A program made the position numbers and the translations under genes. The notes under the pieces are model-generated. The model made no database searches and was not told the DNA's origin. It saw only the letters and a list, made by a program, of their open reading frames with translations. DNA of 64,000 nt from an uncultured Clostridia bacterium (GTDB taxonomy: Bacteria > Bacillota > Clostridia > Christensenellales > UBA1242): assembly GCA_944383405.1 (NCBI GenBank), contig CALWPL010000002.1, forward strand, positions 149,391-213,390. The letters are read 5' to 3'. This document shows, one piece after another, positions 19,950-29,236 of the stretch. Position 1 is the stretch's first letter; each line of letters begins with the position of its first letter.

Positions 19950-20215
19950 ATAACTTAGTTTTTAGTAGTAATGTTTTTTTAAGATAATAGTTTTAAATAG
20001 TAATATTTTTTATAACACATTTTTTAATAGCAATATTTATAACATTGTTTTCAATAGTAATATTTAATAACATTGTTTTCAATAGTAATATTTAATAATC
20101 TTGTTTTAAGTGATAATATTCATAACATAGTTTTTAATAGTAATATTTACAACATTATTTCCAATAGTGATTTTTATAACATTACTTCCAATACTAATAT
20201 TTATTACATTGTTTT
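19950..20215 (+). repeat. About nine copies of a 29-base repeat between truA and rplM
   Basis: Imperfect units resembling TTTTCAATAGTAATATTTAT plus AACATTG run head to tail from about 19950 to 20215. The rest of the spacer (19864-20332) shows nothing else recognisable. Confidence 0.75.
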
Positions 20216-20332
20216 CAGGTAGCAATTTTTAGCGTTGCATAAAATGAATTAAGAGATTTGTATTTATTATATTATTATTTATATATTTATTTAATTTCTA
20301 TATAAAATGGGGAGTTAATTATCAAAAAACAC

Positions 20333-20361
20333 TTGACAAATGCAAAAAAAAATATTATCAT
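20333..20361 (+). promoter_or_regulatory. Promoter of rplM-rpsI
   Basis: TTGACA (20333-20338) and TATCAT (20356-20361) with a 17-base spacer, about 100 bases before rplM. Confidence 0.7.
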
Positions 20362-20369
20362 TATTGCCG

Positions 20370-20455
20370 TTTAGCAGAAATTATGTTTTGTCTTTTAGCC
20401 CAGACTTGACAGGAAGGATGCTAGAAAAATATTAAGTTTTTATAAGGTTTGAAGG
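20370..20455 (+). promoter_or_regulatory. Possible ribosomal-protein L13 leader
   Basis: The transcribed leader contains CAGACTTGACAGGAAGGAT framed by TTTTAGC and GCTAGAAAA (about 20395-20430), a conspicuously GC-richer and structured island in AT-rich DNA. Firmicutes rplM is known to carry an L13-binding autoregulatory leader (Rfam L13_leader); position and structure suggest this is one. I could not align it to the model. Confidence 0.4.
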
Positions 20456-20462
20456 AGATAAA

Positions 20463-20906
20463 ATGAAAACATATATGGCAAAGCCTCAAACTGTGGAATC
20501 AAAATGGTACATTGTTGACGCTACTAATATGCCACTTGGTAGACTTGCGAGTCAGGTTGCGAGCATACTTAGGGGGAAGAATAAGCCAGAATTTACTCCA
20601 CATGTTGACACAGGGGATCATGTTATAGTTATTAACAGCGACAAGGTTGTTTTGACTGGAAACAAATTAAAAGACAAAAAATATTATCATTACAGCGGTT
20701 ATATCGGCGGACTTAAAGAAGTCGGTTACGATAAGTTGCTTAGAGAAAAGTCAGATTTTGCAGTAATTCGTGCTGTAAAAGGCATGTTACCAAAAAATTC
20801 TCTTGGCTCAAAGATGATTAAGAAATTGAGAGTCTACAAAGACGCAAATCATAATCATGAGGCACAGAAGCCAGAGTTAATCCAAATTAAAGGAGCAAGA
20901 CTATAA
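20463..20906 (+). CDS. rplM: 50S ribosomal protein L13
   Basis: A 147-residue protein beginning [20 protein letters not shown], with [22 protein letters not shown] and [13 protein letters not shown], all diagnostic of L13, an early assembly protein of the large ribosomal subunit. The start follows GAAGGAGAT. Its TAA overlaps the ATG of rpsI by one base, the usual tight L13-S9 coupling. Confidence 0.99.
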   Translation: MKTYMAKPQTVESKWYIVDATNMPLGRLASQVASILRGKNKPEFTPHVDTGDHVIVINSDKVVLTGNKLKDKKYYHYSGYIGGLKEVGYDKLLREKSDFAVIRAVKGMLPKNSLGSKMIKKLRVYKDANHNHEAQKPELIQIKGARL

Positions 20907-21448
20907 TGGCAGAAGAAGTTAAAGAAGTAAGCGAAGTTAAGGAAGTTAAAAAGAGAGCACTTAGAAAGACTGAGACTAAGGAAGTTAAGGAAGAAGTAAA
21001 GGTTGAAAAAGAGGTTAAACCTGCTCCTAGACTTCATAAAAAACCTAAAAATTGGGTTAAGCCTGTTAGCAAAATTTCAACGGGAAGAAGAAAAGATGCT
21101 GTTGCTCGTGTAAGGCTTGTAACTGGCACTGGTAAAATCACTATTAATGGTAGAGACATTGAAGACTATTTCATGCTTGACACTTTAAAACTCATTGTTC
21201 GTCAGCCACTTGTTCTTACTGATACTAATGACAAGTATGATGTTTTAGTAAATGTTTACGGCGGTGGGTATACTGGTCAAACTGGTGCTATTAGACATGG
21301 TATTGCAAGAGCACTTGTAAAAGAAAATGAAATTTACAAGGCTGAACTTAAAAAGGCTGGTTTCTTGTCAAGAGATTCAAGAATGAAGGAAAGAAAGAAA
21401 TACGGTTTAAAGAAAGCAAGAAAGGCTCCACAATTCTCAAAGAGATAA
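20906..21448 (+). CDS. rpsI: 30S ribosomal protein S9 with a charged N-terminal extension
   Basis: A 180-residue S9. The standard domain begins near residue 55 ([14 protein letters not shown]) and ends with the family tail RKAPQFSKR that reaches the P-site tRNA. Before it lies an extension of about 50 residues made of EVKEVKK-like Lys/Glu/Val repeats and [11 protein letters not shown], absent from typical 130-residue bacterial S9. The ATG overlapping the rplM stop, with AAAGGAG in front, makes the extended start the only well-placed one. The extension may be disordered. It resembles the low-complexity additions on other proteins here. Confidence 0.97.
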   Translation: MAEEVKEVSEVKEVKKRALRKTETKEVKEEVKVEKEVKPAPRLHKKPKNWVKPVSKISTGRRKDAVARVRLVTGTGKITINGRDIEDYFMLDTLKLIVRQPLVLTDTNDKYDVLVNVYGGGYTGQTGAIRHGIARALVKENEIYKAELKKAGFLSRDSRMKERKKYGLKKARKAPQFSKR

Positions 21449-21464
21449 AATCAAATTATTACGA

Positions 21465-21498
21465 CGCTATACACTTTTATTGTGTATGGCGTTTTTTT
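21465..21498 (+). terminator. Terminator of rplM-rpsI
   Basis: CGCTATACAC (21465-21474) pairs over ten bases with GTGTATGGCG (21482-21491; one G-T pair), followed by a run of T. Confidence 0.9.
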
Positions 21499-21625
21499 TA
21501 CTGTGCATGGGGTGCATTATATTTCATTGTGTGTGGTAGGGCATTTTTGTTTTATTATGCGTGGTGTTTTTTTCATTGTGCGTGGCGGTGTGTATTTTAA
21601 ATTATTGTGTATGGCGTTTTTTTAT
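21479..21625 (+). repeat. Repeated right arm of the rpsI terminator
   Basis: After the intact hairpin, its right arm plus T run (ATTGTGTATGGCGTTTTTTT) recurs about five more times with changes, at about 21500, 21524, 21553, 21574 and 21601. The last copy is again perfect. The left arm is not repeated, so only the first hairpin can form fully. Confidence 0.8.
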
Positions 21626-22103
21626 TTTAAAAATGTTAAAAAAAACTATTATTTTTTCTTGTCATTTTGCACAAATAAATATATACTATTCTTAATTACT
21701 AAAAACTTATATTTTAAATTTTTAGTGATATTCCATATAAGTATAAAGGATATTTAAGGAAATTTTAAGGATTATTTATTTTTATCACGGCTTTTGTAGT
21801 AGATAAAGAAAGGAAGATGAAATGTAAAAGTTAATAGAGTTTTTAGAATTTTTGATTTTAGAATTTTTTTCCGCTAGATTATATTAAAGGGAGTTTTTGA
21901 AAAAAGTTATTGCTTTTTAATTTTTGCAAAGAAAACTTGGAAGATGAGTAAATTAAGTGAAAACAGAGTTTTTAAAATTTTGATTTTAAGATTTTTACTT
22001 TAAAAAAGCGAATATAAAATAAAGCATGGTTTTCAATAAAATTTATAATAATAAAATTTTTATTTTCGATAAATGTTTTTGTTAGTAAGAGAAAGGAGTT
22101 TTT
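21626..22103. other. AT-rich spacer before trxB
   Basis: No gene is seen. A unit around TTTTTAGAATTTTTGATTTTAG occurs twice (about 21838 and 21969). A good ribosome site (GAAAGGAG) precedes trxB. No convincing promoter was picked out. Confidence 0.4.
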
Positions 22104-23027
22104 ATGGATAAGATTTACGATTTAATCATTGTTGGTGGTGGACCTGGGGGGATGACGGCTGCGATTTATGCAAAGAGAGCAGGGCTTGATGTGGTAATAA
22201 TTGAAAAGAGTGTGCCGGGTGGTGCGGTTGCAAATACGAGTGAAGTTTCAAATTATACTGGTTTTAATAAAATTGGGGGAATGGAACTTGCGACAAAGAT
22301 GTTTGAGCATGTATCAAGTCTTAATATTCCTTTCATTTGGGATGAAGTCAAGTCTTTAAAACTTAGTTCTGACATAAAAACTGTTGTTTGTTTTAATGGA
22401 ACTTTTGCAGCAAGAGCGATTATTCTTGCGTTTGGGGCGGCTGTTAGAAAGTTAAATGCACAAGGCGAACACGAGTTTGTTGGGCGTGGGGTTAGTTATT
22501 GTGCGACTTGCGATGGGGCGTTATATAAAGATGAGGTCGTGGCTCTTGTTGGGGGCGGGAATACTGCACTTGAGGACGCATTATATTTATCTAACATTGC
22601 AAAAAAAGTTTATTTAATTCACAGGAGAGACGAGTTTAGGGGAGAAGAATTTTTAAGTAATCAAGTTAAGAGTAAAGGCAATGTAGAACTTGTTTTAAAT
22701 AGTGTTGTAACAAGAATCATAGGGGATAAGAAAATTCAGGAAGTTGAAGTTACAAATAAAGAAACAGGGGAAAAGAAAGTTATAAAAGTTGGGGGGCTAT
22801 TTGTTTGCATTGGGCGTGGACCAGATACTGAGATTATTGAAGATGAAATAAAAAAGGATGAGTCTGGTTATATTATTACTGATAGCAACATGAAAACTAG
22901 TATTGATGGGGTTTATGCAATAGGGGATATAAGAAATACACCACTTAGACAAATTATAACAGCGTGTGCAGATGGTGCTATTGCAGCAACAAAAGCGTTT
23001 GAATTTATTAAGACTAGAAGAAAGTAA
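22104..23027 (+). CDS. trxB: Thioredoxin reductase
   Basis: A 307-residue FAD/NADPH flavoprotein that reduces thioredoxin. The FAD motif GGGPGGMTAAIYAKRAGL lies at the N-terminus, the redox pair C133 and C136 in YCATCDG, the NADPH-binding VGGGNTALEDALYL follows, and the second FAD contact GVYAIGDIRNTPLRQI is near the C-terminus. Length is normal. It seems to be transcribed alone, with long spacers on both sides. The ferredoxin-dependent relatives lack this NADPH motif, so NADPH use is the better guess. Confidence 0.96.
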   Translation: MDKIYDLIIVGGGPGGMTAAIYAKRAGLDVVIIEKSVPGGAVANTSEVSNYTGFNKIGGMELATKMFEHVSSLNIPFIWDEVKSLKLSSDIKTVVCFNGTFAARAIILAFGAAVRKLNAQGEHEFVGRGVSYCATCDGALYKDEVVALVGGGNTALEDALYLSNIAKKVYLIHRRDEFRGEEFLSNQVKSKGNVELVLNSVVTRIIGDKKIQEVEVTNKETGEKKVIKVGGLFVCIGRGPDTEIIEDEIKKDESGYIITDSNMKTSIDGVYAIGDIRNTPLRQIITACADGAIAATKAFEFIKTRRK

Positions 23028-23276
23028 ATTGTAAATAATTTATTTATGGATATTAAAAAATTTTTATAAAACGAATACTAAAATAAATTTTTAAATAACT
23101 TTTGACTTTAAGTTATAACCTTATTGTTAATTGCTAAAATTGTTTTAGATTTAATTTATTAAAAAGTAAATAAAGTTTAAAATGTATTTTCATTGTTTAT
23201 TTGTTTAAATGAAAGAAGTAAAATTTTTATTTTAAATTATAAAGTTGGCATAAAAAAGAGTAAAAAAGGGGCTAAA

Positions 23277-23948
23277 ATGTTTTATATTACAAAAAATTGG
23301 TATGAGTTATTACAGCATGAATTTAAAAAAGACTACTTTAAAAATTTGCAAGCATTTTTAAACAAGGAATATCAGACAAAGACAATTTATCCAAAAGATA
23401 AAAATGTTTTTAATGCACTTAATCTTACTAAGTTTAAAGATGTAAAAGTTGTTATCATTGGACAAGACCCATATATCAATGAAGGGCAGGCACATGGCTT
23501 ATGTTTTTCAGTTGAAAAAGGAGAAATACCGCCAAGTCTTAAAAACATTTTTAAGGAGTTGCACGACGAACTCGGAACTTACATTCCAAACAATGGCAAC
23601 TTAACTAAGTGGGCAAAACAAGGGGTATTGCTTTTAAACAGTATTTTAACGGTTGAAAAGGGAAAAAGTTTTAGCCATAAAAACAGGGGTTGGGAAAGGT
23701 TTACGCACAAGATAATTGAACTTTTATCTCTTAAAAACACGCCTGTTGTTTTTATGCTTTGGGGACAGAACGCAAAAAAAATTGTTGAAGGGGTTGACCT
23801 TGAAAACGACTTGATTTTAACTTGTGCTCATCCAAGTCCACTATCGGCAAGTAATGGTTTTTTTGGGTGTAATCATTTTATAAAGTGTAATGAGTTTTTA
23901 GAAAAGCATAATTTAACGCCGATTGATTGGCAAATTGAGAATGTTTAA
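23277..23948 (+). CDS. ung: Uracil-DNA glycosylase (family 1)
   Basis: A 223-residue enzyme that excises uracil from DNA. The water-activating loop is GQDPY at residues 62-66 with catalytic D64, numbered as in E. coli, and HPSPLS begins at H185. The usual histidine after GQDPY is isoleucine here (GQDPYINEGQAHGLCFSV). I chose the ATG at 23277 because AAAAAAGGGG lies just upstream and the protein then begins where the family does. An upstream in-frame start at 23193 would add 28 unrelated residues. It appears monocistronic. Confidence 0.95.
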   Translation: MFYITKNWYELLQHEFKKDYFKNLQAFLNKEYQTKTIYPKDKNVFNALNLTKFKDVKVVIIGQDPYINEGQAHGLCFSVEKGEIPPSLKNIFKELHDELGTYIPNNGNLTKWAKQGVLLLNSILTVEKGKSFSHKNRGWERFTHKIIELLSLKNTPVVFMLWGQNAKKIVEGVDLENDLILTCAHPSPLSASNGFFGCNHFIKCNEFLEKHNLTPIDWQIENV

Positions 23949-24598
23949 GGACTAAAACCTAGTTTATGGTTGTAATTAATTTAAAAATTAAGATAAAAAC
24001 TTAATTTATTGTTTTAATTAATTTAAAAGAACTATTGTTAAAATAATTAATTTTAAAATATAAAAGAGTAATTTATGTAAAAGACATATAACAAAAAATT
24101 ATTTAATTTTATTTTTTACTAATATATTTATAGAACAAACAATAATAAAAGCATATTTTTTGAAAAATCATTTAAAGAAAAATAAAAACTAAATTTTTGG
24201 TGTAAAAAAAATAACAAGTTTAAGTCTTAATTTAGTATACATAATAAAAAAAATATTGTATACTAATACTAGTTTTTACAACTATATATTAAAGTAAATT
24301 AAAAGGACTTTTTTGAGTAGCGGGTGGAATTTTTATGATGGTGAAAGGTGGAAAATAGAAACAAGTTACTTAATTAACAGATATAGGTTATTTAATTAAC
24401 AGATATAGGTTATTTAATTAACAGATATAGGTTACTTAATTAACAACGCAGGTTACTTAATTTTAATAAAAAAGTGTATTTTTTTAAAAGCATTTGTAAA
24501 GGGGTTTCATTAGTTTAAATTATAAGTTTAAGGCGAGAACAATAAAAGTATTTTGGCACAGAAAATAGATAAAAAAAGACTAAAAATGGAGAATAAAA
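23949..24598. other. Spacer between ung and the ligase-like gene
   Basis: A 650-base gene-free stretch. A TTTATTGTTTTAATTAATTTAA-like unit is repeated near 23958-24030, just after ung. The regular 22-base repeat at 24366 is listed separately. No promoter was chosen. Confidence 0.4.
24366..24459 (+). repeat. 22-base tandem repeat containing TTAATTAA
   Basis: Four units of TTAYTTAATTAACAGATATAGG start at 24366, 24388, 24410 and 24432, with a fifth partial unit at 24453. Copies two and three are identical, and the last full copy has changed (CAACGCAGG). Each unit includes the palindrome TTAATTAA. The array lies 140 bases before the ligase-like gene. Confidence 0.9.
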
Positions 24599-26356
24599 AT
24601 GACAGAAACTATTAGTACAAAAGAGCAAAACAGGAAAGAGTTTTTTAGTATTATGCGTGAGTTGCTTAATAGTTCTTATGCCATGCTATGCATAAGTTTA
24701 CTTATTGTGCTTGGGTGGGCGCTTGGTTTTCCTTACATTTCTATTTTTATGTTGCTACTTTTTGAGATAGGAGTATTTATATTTTGTTCAGACAATCCTA
24801 AGGCGTGTTTGCTTCCGATTATTTCTATTTCATATATGATAACTACTATTCATAACTCGCTTTTTACTTGGATTTACTTTATTTTAGTTATTGCCATTGC
24901 GGTAATTACTATTGGGTCATTTATTTTGGTTCAAGTTATAAAAAACGGCAAGAAGTTGAAAAGGGGCAAGATGTGGTGGGCGTTTGCACTTGCGGCGCTT
25001 GGTAATATTTTAGGTGGAATTATTGGGCATTTTGAGTTTTTGACATTTGTTATTGTCATTGCTTTTTCGCTACTTATTTATGCTATTTACTGGTTTTGCA
25101 TTAATTTTATAAGTGATTACAAGGAGTATTTTGCAAAGGTTTTGATTTTCTTTGCACTCATTATTTCACTTGAAGTTTTTATTGCATATCTTCGAGTCGA
25201 CGACCTTATGTATGCTCTTGAAAACAAGGTAATCATAATTGGTACAGGGGGAACAGGAGAGGCTAACGCTGGGGCTATTTTTATGCTGTTTGGCGTTATG
25301 GGGTGCTTTTATTTAGCACAAAACTCTAAAAAGGACTATTTATACATTCTTCTTGCTTTTCTTTTTGATATTGTTATTTTCTTTACTCATTGTAGAATTG
25401 CACTTTTCTTGTGTGCAGTGCTTTCTGTTATTTATTTCTTTATTATTGCAAAGAATTCTCCAAACAAAAAATATTTGTATATTGGAGCCATAAGCGCACT
25501 TGTTGTAGCAGGAATATTATTTGCAATTTTTTACGATAAAATTATTGGTGTTATTTCTTACTACATAGAAAAGGGTTTTGGGGGTAATGGAAGAAACGCA
25601 ACTTGGGGTTGGTCGTGGAAACAATTTTTAAGTAGTCCAATCTTTGGTATTGGATTTATTACTCGGGATCCTTATGTGCTTAGTGGCGGGGTGCCAGGCT
25701 TGCTTGATTTTGGCGGGTGGGCACTTGTGTCAACTCATAATTCTATTTTGCATTTTCTTGCATGTACGGGGGTGGTAGGACTTCTTCTTAATCTTCCTTT
25801 CTATATCAAAAAATATTTGGCTGTGTTTAAAAATTTTAGTCAATATAAGTTATATGTGTTGTTTTCATATATTTGTACCTTTGTTGTTGCTTTCTTTGAC
25901 CCAACGCCTATGAATAATCCGTTCTATGTCTTTATCTCGGTTATATTAATTGCTTTTGTAGAAAAGGATAATGACGAGTGTGTGAGTTTAAGTGGATCTA
26001 AAAATACTGTCAACACTAAAATTAGTATTAGTAGTAAAACTAAAAACAAAAATGGTAATGATACTATGGAGAATTCAAATAATAATTTGATAAATTTAAA
26101 AACCGGTGTGATAGTTGCAGAAAGAAATAATAAAGGGGAAAATGACGAAAATACAAGTGATAATGTGGTAGTAAAAAATAACGATGAGACAGTTTTAAGC
26201 GATGCAACAAAAGACTTTGAAATTGATAAGCCTCAAAAGAAAAATTTAACTGAAAAATCAGATAGTTCTAAAAAGAGAAAAAACACTAATATTGAAGAAA
26301 ATAAAGGAGAAGGTAAAAAGAACACAAGAAAAAAGTCAACCTTGAAAAATAAATAA
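24599..26356 (+). CDS. O-antigen ligase/polymerase-like membrane protein
   Basis: A 585-residue protein with about ten to twelve membrane segments in residues 25-450, including a long loop with RNATWGWSWKQFLSSPIFGIGF and STHNSILHFLACTGVVGLLL. This resembles the Wzy/O-antigen-ligase (Wzy_C) signature with its conserved loop histidine. Such enzymes polymerise or attach surface glycans, with the active loop outside the membrane. The last 130 residues are a charged Asn/Lys/Glu-rich tail absent from the family. The start follows TGGAGAA. No glycosyltransferase genes are next to it, so the substrate is unknown. Its neighbour is a surface LRR protein. Confidence 0.75.
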   Translation: MTETISTKEQNRKEFFSIMRELLNSSYAMLCISLLIVLGWALGFPYISIFMLLLFEIGVFIFCSDNPKACLLPIISISYMITTIHNSLFTWIYFILVIAIAVITIGSFILVQVIKNGKKLKRGKMWWAFALAALGNILGGIIGHFEFLTFVIVIAFSLLIYAIYWFCINFISDYKEYFAKVLIFFALIISLEVFIAYLRVDDLMYALENKVIIIGTGGTGEANAGAIFMLFGVMGCFYLAQNSKKDYLYILLAFLFDIVIFFTHCRIALFLCAVLSVIYFFIIAKNSPNKKYLYIGAISALVVAGILFAIFYDKIIGVISYYIEKGFGGNGRNATWGWSWKQFLSSPIFGIGFITRDPYVLSGGVPGLLDFGGWALVSTHNSILHFLACTGVVGLLLNLPFYIKKYLAVFKNFSQYKLYVLFSYICTFVVAFFDPTPMNNPFYVFISVILIAFVEKDNDECVSLSGSKNTVNTKISISSKTKNKNGNDTMENSNNNLINLKTGVIVAERNNKGENDENTSDNVVVKNNDETVLSDATKDFEIDKPQKKNLTEKSDSSKKRKNTNIEENKGEGKKNTRKKSTLKNK

Positions 26357-26404
26357 AAAGGATAGATGGAAACAAAATAAAAATATAGTGGAGAAATAAA
26401 ACTT

Positions 26405-28915
26405 ATGACAATGAAAAGGCAAATACTTATATCAACATTTTTTATATTACTATCACTTTGTCTATTTGTAATATCTATTTACATAGCCTTGTCTGCAATG
26501 AATCATAGTTTTAATACAAATGTAAATATTAGCTATGATGCACCGCCTATTATACTTAGATTTGTAAACAATGAGGGTAGCAATGTTAATGCAAACAATG
26601 TTTCGGTTGTATATAATGAAGATGAGTCAGAATTTAGAATAGATGGTATTGTTCCTGAGACTAGTAGTGGAGAAACAAGTAATTTAGACGATCTAACAAA
26701 TAGTAGTGGTGCAGAATTTTACTGGTTTTCTGATAATAGCAATGTAATAGATAATGCAAATCATACTGTCTGGGAAGAGCAAGAAAGATTTTATGTGTCA
26801 ACAAAAGAAGATCCCCTTTGGTACGAAGTGCCACAAACTCAAATAGAACTTTACTCAACCTTTCTAACTCCAAATTGTGCAGACGGAACACAAAGCACAA
26901 TCGGGAGTAATACAGATATAATAATCTCTCACCAAGTAACAAGTATTCCAGATGATGCGTTTAATGGAATTGGAAATATTACAAGTATTGTTATTCCAAG
27001 CAGTGTAACAACGATAGGAAGTGAAGCTTTTGTTGGAGCCCTTTCATCAACTGCAAGAGCTCCTGAACCTGGGGCTTCTGCTGTTTATATTCAAAACGAA
27101 TTAGAAAGAATAATTTTGCCAAATAGCATATTATCAATAGAAGAGTATGCATTTGCAAATTGTATTAATTTAAGTAGTGTATATATTGAAGATGTATCGA
27201 GTTTTATGCAAATTGATTTTGGGTCTAGTGGTTCAAATGTTTTAAATCATAGTACAACTTCAGATCCTGCATACTATATTGTAAATTCTACATTTGTTAA
27301 CACAAATTTATATGTTCACAATATATTACTTACGGACTTAATAATTGATTCTAATGTTACTTATATAAGTGATTATGTATTTAGGGGTTATGAAAATTTA
27401 ACAAGTATAACAATTCCAGATAGTGTTGTCAATATAGGATATTCTGCATTTTCTCATTGTAGTAATCTTACTAATGTAACTATTGGAAACAATTCTAATC
27501 TTACAAGTATAGAAGGTTTTGCATTTTATTATTGTAAAAGTCTTGACAGTATAACAATTCCAGAAAGAGTTACAAGTATAGGGAATAGTGCTTTTTCTAG
27601 TTGTAGTAGTCTAACGAATGTAACAATTCTAAGTAGCGTTGTCAGTATGGATGCTGGAGTATTTTCTGGCTGTGATAATTTAAATTATACAACATATAGT
27701 AATGCGAAGTATTTAGGAAATAGTAGTAATCCCTATTTATATTTATGGGAGTGTACGGCAGATACAATTACTAGTTGTACAATAAACACTAATTGCAAAA
27801 ATATAGGGGGATCAGCATTTTCTTACTGTACAGGACTTACAAAGGTAAATTTTGGCACTAATTCTAATCTTATAAAAATTGGGAGTTTTACTTTTAGCAG
27901 TTGTGAAAACCTTACAAGTATAACAATTCCAGACAGTGTTGTTGATATAGGAAGTTATGCATTTTCTGGTTGTAGCAGTATTTCCAGTATAACAATTCCA
28001 AATAGTGTTCTTAATATAGGAAGCTATGCGTTTAGAAATTGTAGTGGTTTGACAAGAATAACAATTTCAGAAAGTGTCAATAGTATAGGTGGTTCAGCAT
28101 TTTCTGGTTGTAGTGGGCTTGCATACATAACAGTTAAAGAAGGGAATAGTGTATATCATTCGAGTAATAACTGCTTGATAGAAACTTTAACTAAAACTTT
28201 AATTGCTGGATGCAAGAATTCAGTTATACCAAGTGATGGAAGTGTTGTCAGTATTGGGGATTCTGCATTTTATGGTTGTAGTGGTCTTAGAAATATAACA
28301 ATACCAAATAGCGTTGTTAGTATAGGTAATCATGCATTTTATAATTGTACAGGGCTAACAAGTGTAACAATACCAAATAGTGTTGTCAGTATAGGAGATA
28401 ATGTATTTTCCGGTTGTGATAATTTAAATTATACAACATATAGCAATGCAAAATATTTAGGAAATAGTAGTAATAGGTATTTATATTTATGGGAGAGTAC
28501 AGCAGATACCATTAGAAGTTGTACAATAAATTCTAATTGTAAGTTTATAGCGTCTAATGCTTTTTATGGTTGTACAGAGCTTATGAGTATAACATTTCCA
28601 GAAGGTGTTGTAAGTATAGGGGAGTATGCGTTTCGATCTTGTGAAAGTCTTACGCGTATAACAATTCCAGAAAGTCTCACAAGCATAGGAGAATGGGCAT
28701 TTTATTATTGCACAGGTCTCGTCAGCATAATAATCCCAGAAGGAGTTACGAGTATAGATTCTTATGCATTTTATAATTGTAATGATTTAACAATTTATTG
28801 TGAGGTGGTAAGTCAGCCTAGTGGATGGGCTAGTAATTGGAATTCTGATGATAGACCTGTGTACTGGGGTGGAGAATGGGGGTATGACGGAGACGGAAAC
28901 CCTGTTGCTAATTAA
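26405..28915 (+). CDS. BspA-like leucine-rich-repeat surface protein
   Basis: An 836-residue secreted or membrane-tethered protein. A hydrophobic segment (about residues 8-32) is followed by a short unique region and then some twenty LRR_5 repeats of the form ITIPxSVxSIGxxAFxxCxxL, typical of BspA/Treponema-type proteins that bind host or bacterial surfaces. A block of about 139 bases encoding NLNYTTYSNAKYLGNSSN and its flanks is present twice (27662-27800 and 28406-28544), separated by nine LRRs. The end (WGGEWGYDGDGNPVAN) has no LPxTG or C-terminal membrane helix. The start follows GGAG at 26390. Confidence 0.9.
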   Translation: MTMKRQILISTFFILLSLCLFVISIYIALSAMNHSFNTNVNISYDAPPIILRFVNNEGSNVNANNVSVVYNEDESEFRIDGIVPETSSGETSNLDDLTNSSGAEFYWFSDNSNVIDNANHTVWEEQERFYVSTKEDPLWYEVPQTQIELYSTFLTPNCADGTQSTIGSNTDIIISHQVTSIPDDAFNGIGNITSIVIPSSVTTIGSEAFVGALSSTARAPEPGASAVYIQNELERIILPNSILSIEEYAFANCINLSSVYIEDVSSFMQIDFGSSGSNVLNHSTTSDPAYYIVNSTFVNTNLYVHNILLTDLIIDSNVTYISDYVFRGYENLTSITIPDSVVNIGYSAFSHCSNLTNVTIGNNSNLTSIEGFAFYYCKSLDSITIPERVTSIGNSAFSSCSSLTNVTILSSVVSMDAGVFSGCDNLNYTTYSNAKYLGNSSNPYLYLWECTADTITSCTINTNCKNIGGSAFSYCTGLTKVNFGTNSNLIKIGSFTFSSCENLTSITIPDSVVDIGSYAFSGCSSISSITIPNSVLNIGSYAFRNCSGLTRITISESVNSIGGSAFSGCSGLAYITVKEGNSVYHSSNNCLIETLTKTLIAGCKNSVIPSDGSVVSIGDSAFYGCSGLRNITIPNSVVSIGNHAFYNCTGLTSVTIPNSVVSIGDNVFSGCDNLNYTTYSNAKYLGNSSNRYLYLWESTADTIRSCTINSNCKFIASNAFYGCTELMSITFPEGVVSIGEYAFRSCESLTRITIPESLTSIGEWAFYYCTGLVSIIIPEGVTSIDSYAFYNCNDLTIYCEVVSQPSGWASNWNSDDRPVYWGGEWGYDGDGNPVAN

Positions 28916-29081
28916 GGTTAATAGTTTAAAAACTTTTGTTTTGGTAGAGTAAAAGACAAATTTTTAGTTTATGTTTTATTCTTTCGAATTTAATTATTCA
29001 CTATTATTAATAAAGTTTAATAGATTGAATTTTTTGATTAAAATATAGCAAATAAGGTTTATAAACTTTGAAACTAGTAGA

Positions 29082-29123
29082 AAAAAAGATAGTGTAACAG
29101 ATTATTTTCACTATCTTTTTTAT
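29082..29123 (+). terminator. Terminator of the LRR gene
   Basis: AAAAAAAGATAGTG pairs with CACTATCTTTTTT around a short AT loop. It ends in a T run. Confidence 0.85.
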
Positions 29124-29176
29124 TAGTTTGAAAAGTGATTGGGTAAGAAAGTTTTTTTAATTAAACCTTTTTAATA

Positions 29177-29233
29177 AAAAAGGGAGTAGAAATGAAGTGA
29201 ACAAAGGTGTTTTGATTTCTACTCTCTTTTTTT
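29177..29233 (-). terminator. Terminator of the SRP RNA gene
   Basis: On the minus strand AGAGAGTAGAAAT pairs with ATTTCTACTCCC and is followed by a T run. The loop is about 25 bases. The A run on the other side would also allow use from the plus strand. Confidence 0.75.
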
Positions 29234-29236
29234 GGT

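Larger units (their letters stand above)
28916..29236. other. Spacer between LRR gene and SRP RNA with two terminators
   Basis: No gene is seen. The stretch holds the LRR-gene terminator and the SRP RNA terminator, both listed separately. Confidence 0.6.

Noticed and set aside
19950..20215. Replication origin (AT-rich repeats)
   Set aside because: No DnaA boxes and no dnaA/dnaN neighbours; similar AT repeats fill most spacers here.
21482..21757. Open frame of 91 codons after rpsI with VHGV/MRGVFF-like repeats
   Set aside because: It starts inside the rpsI terminator hairpin, is made by the repeated terminator arms and has no ribosome site.
24366..24459. Regular 22-base repeats as a CRISPR array
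   Set aside because: Units are directly adjacent with no spacers, and there are no cas genes.
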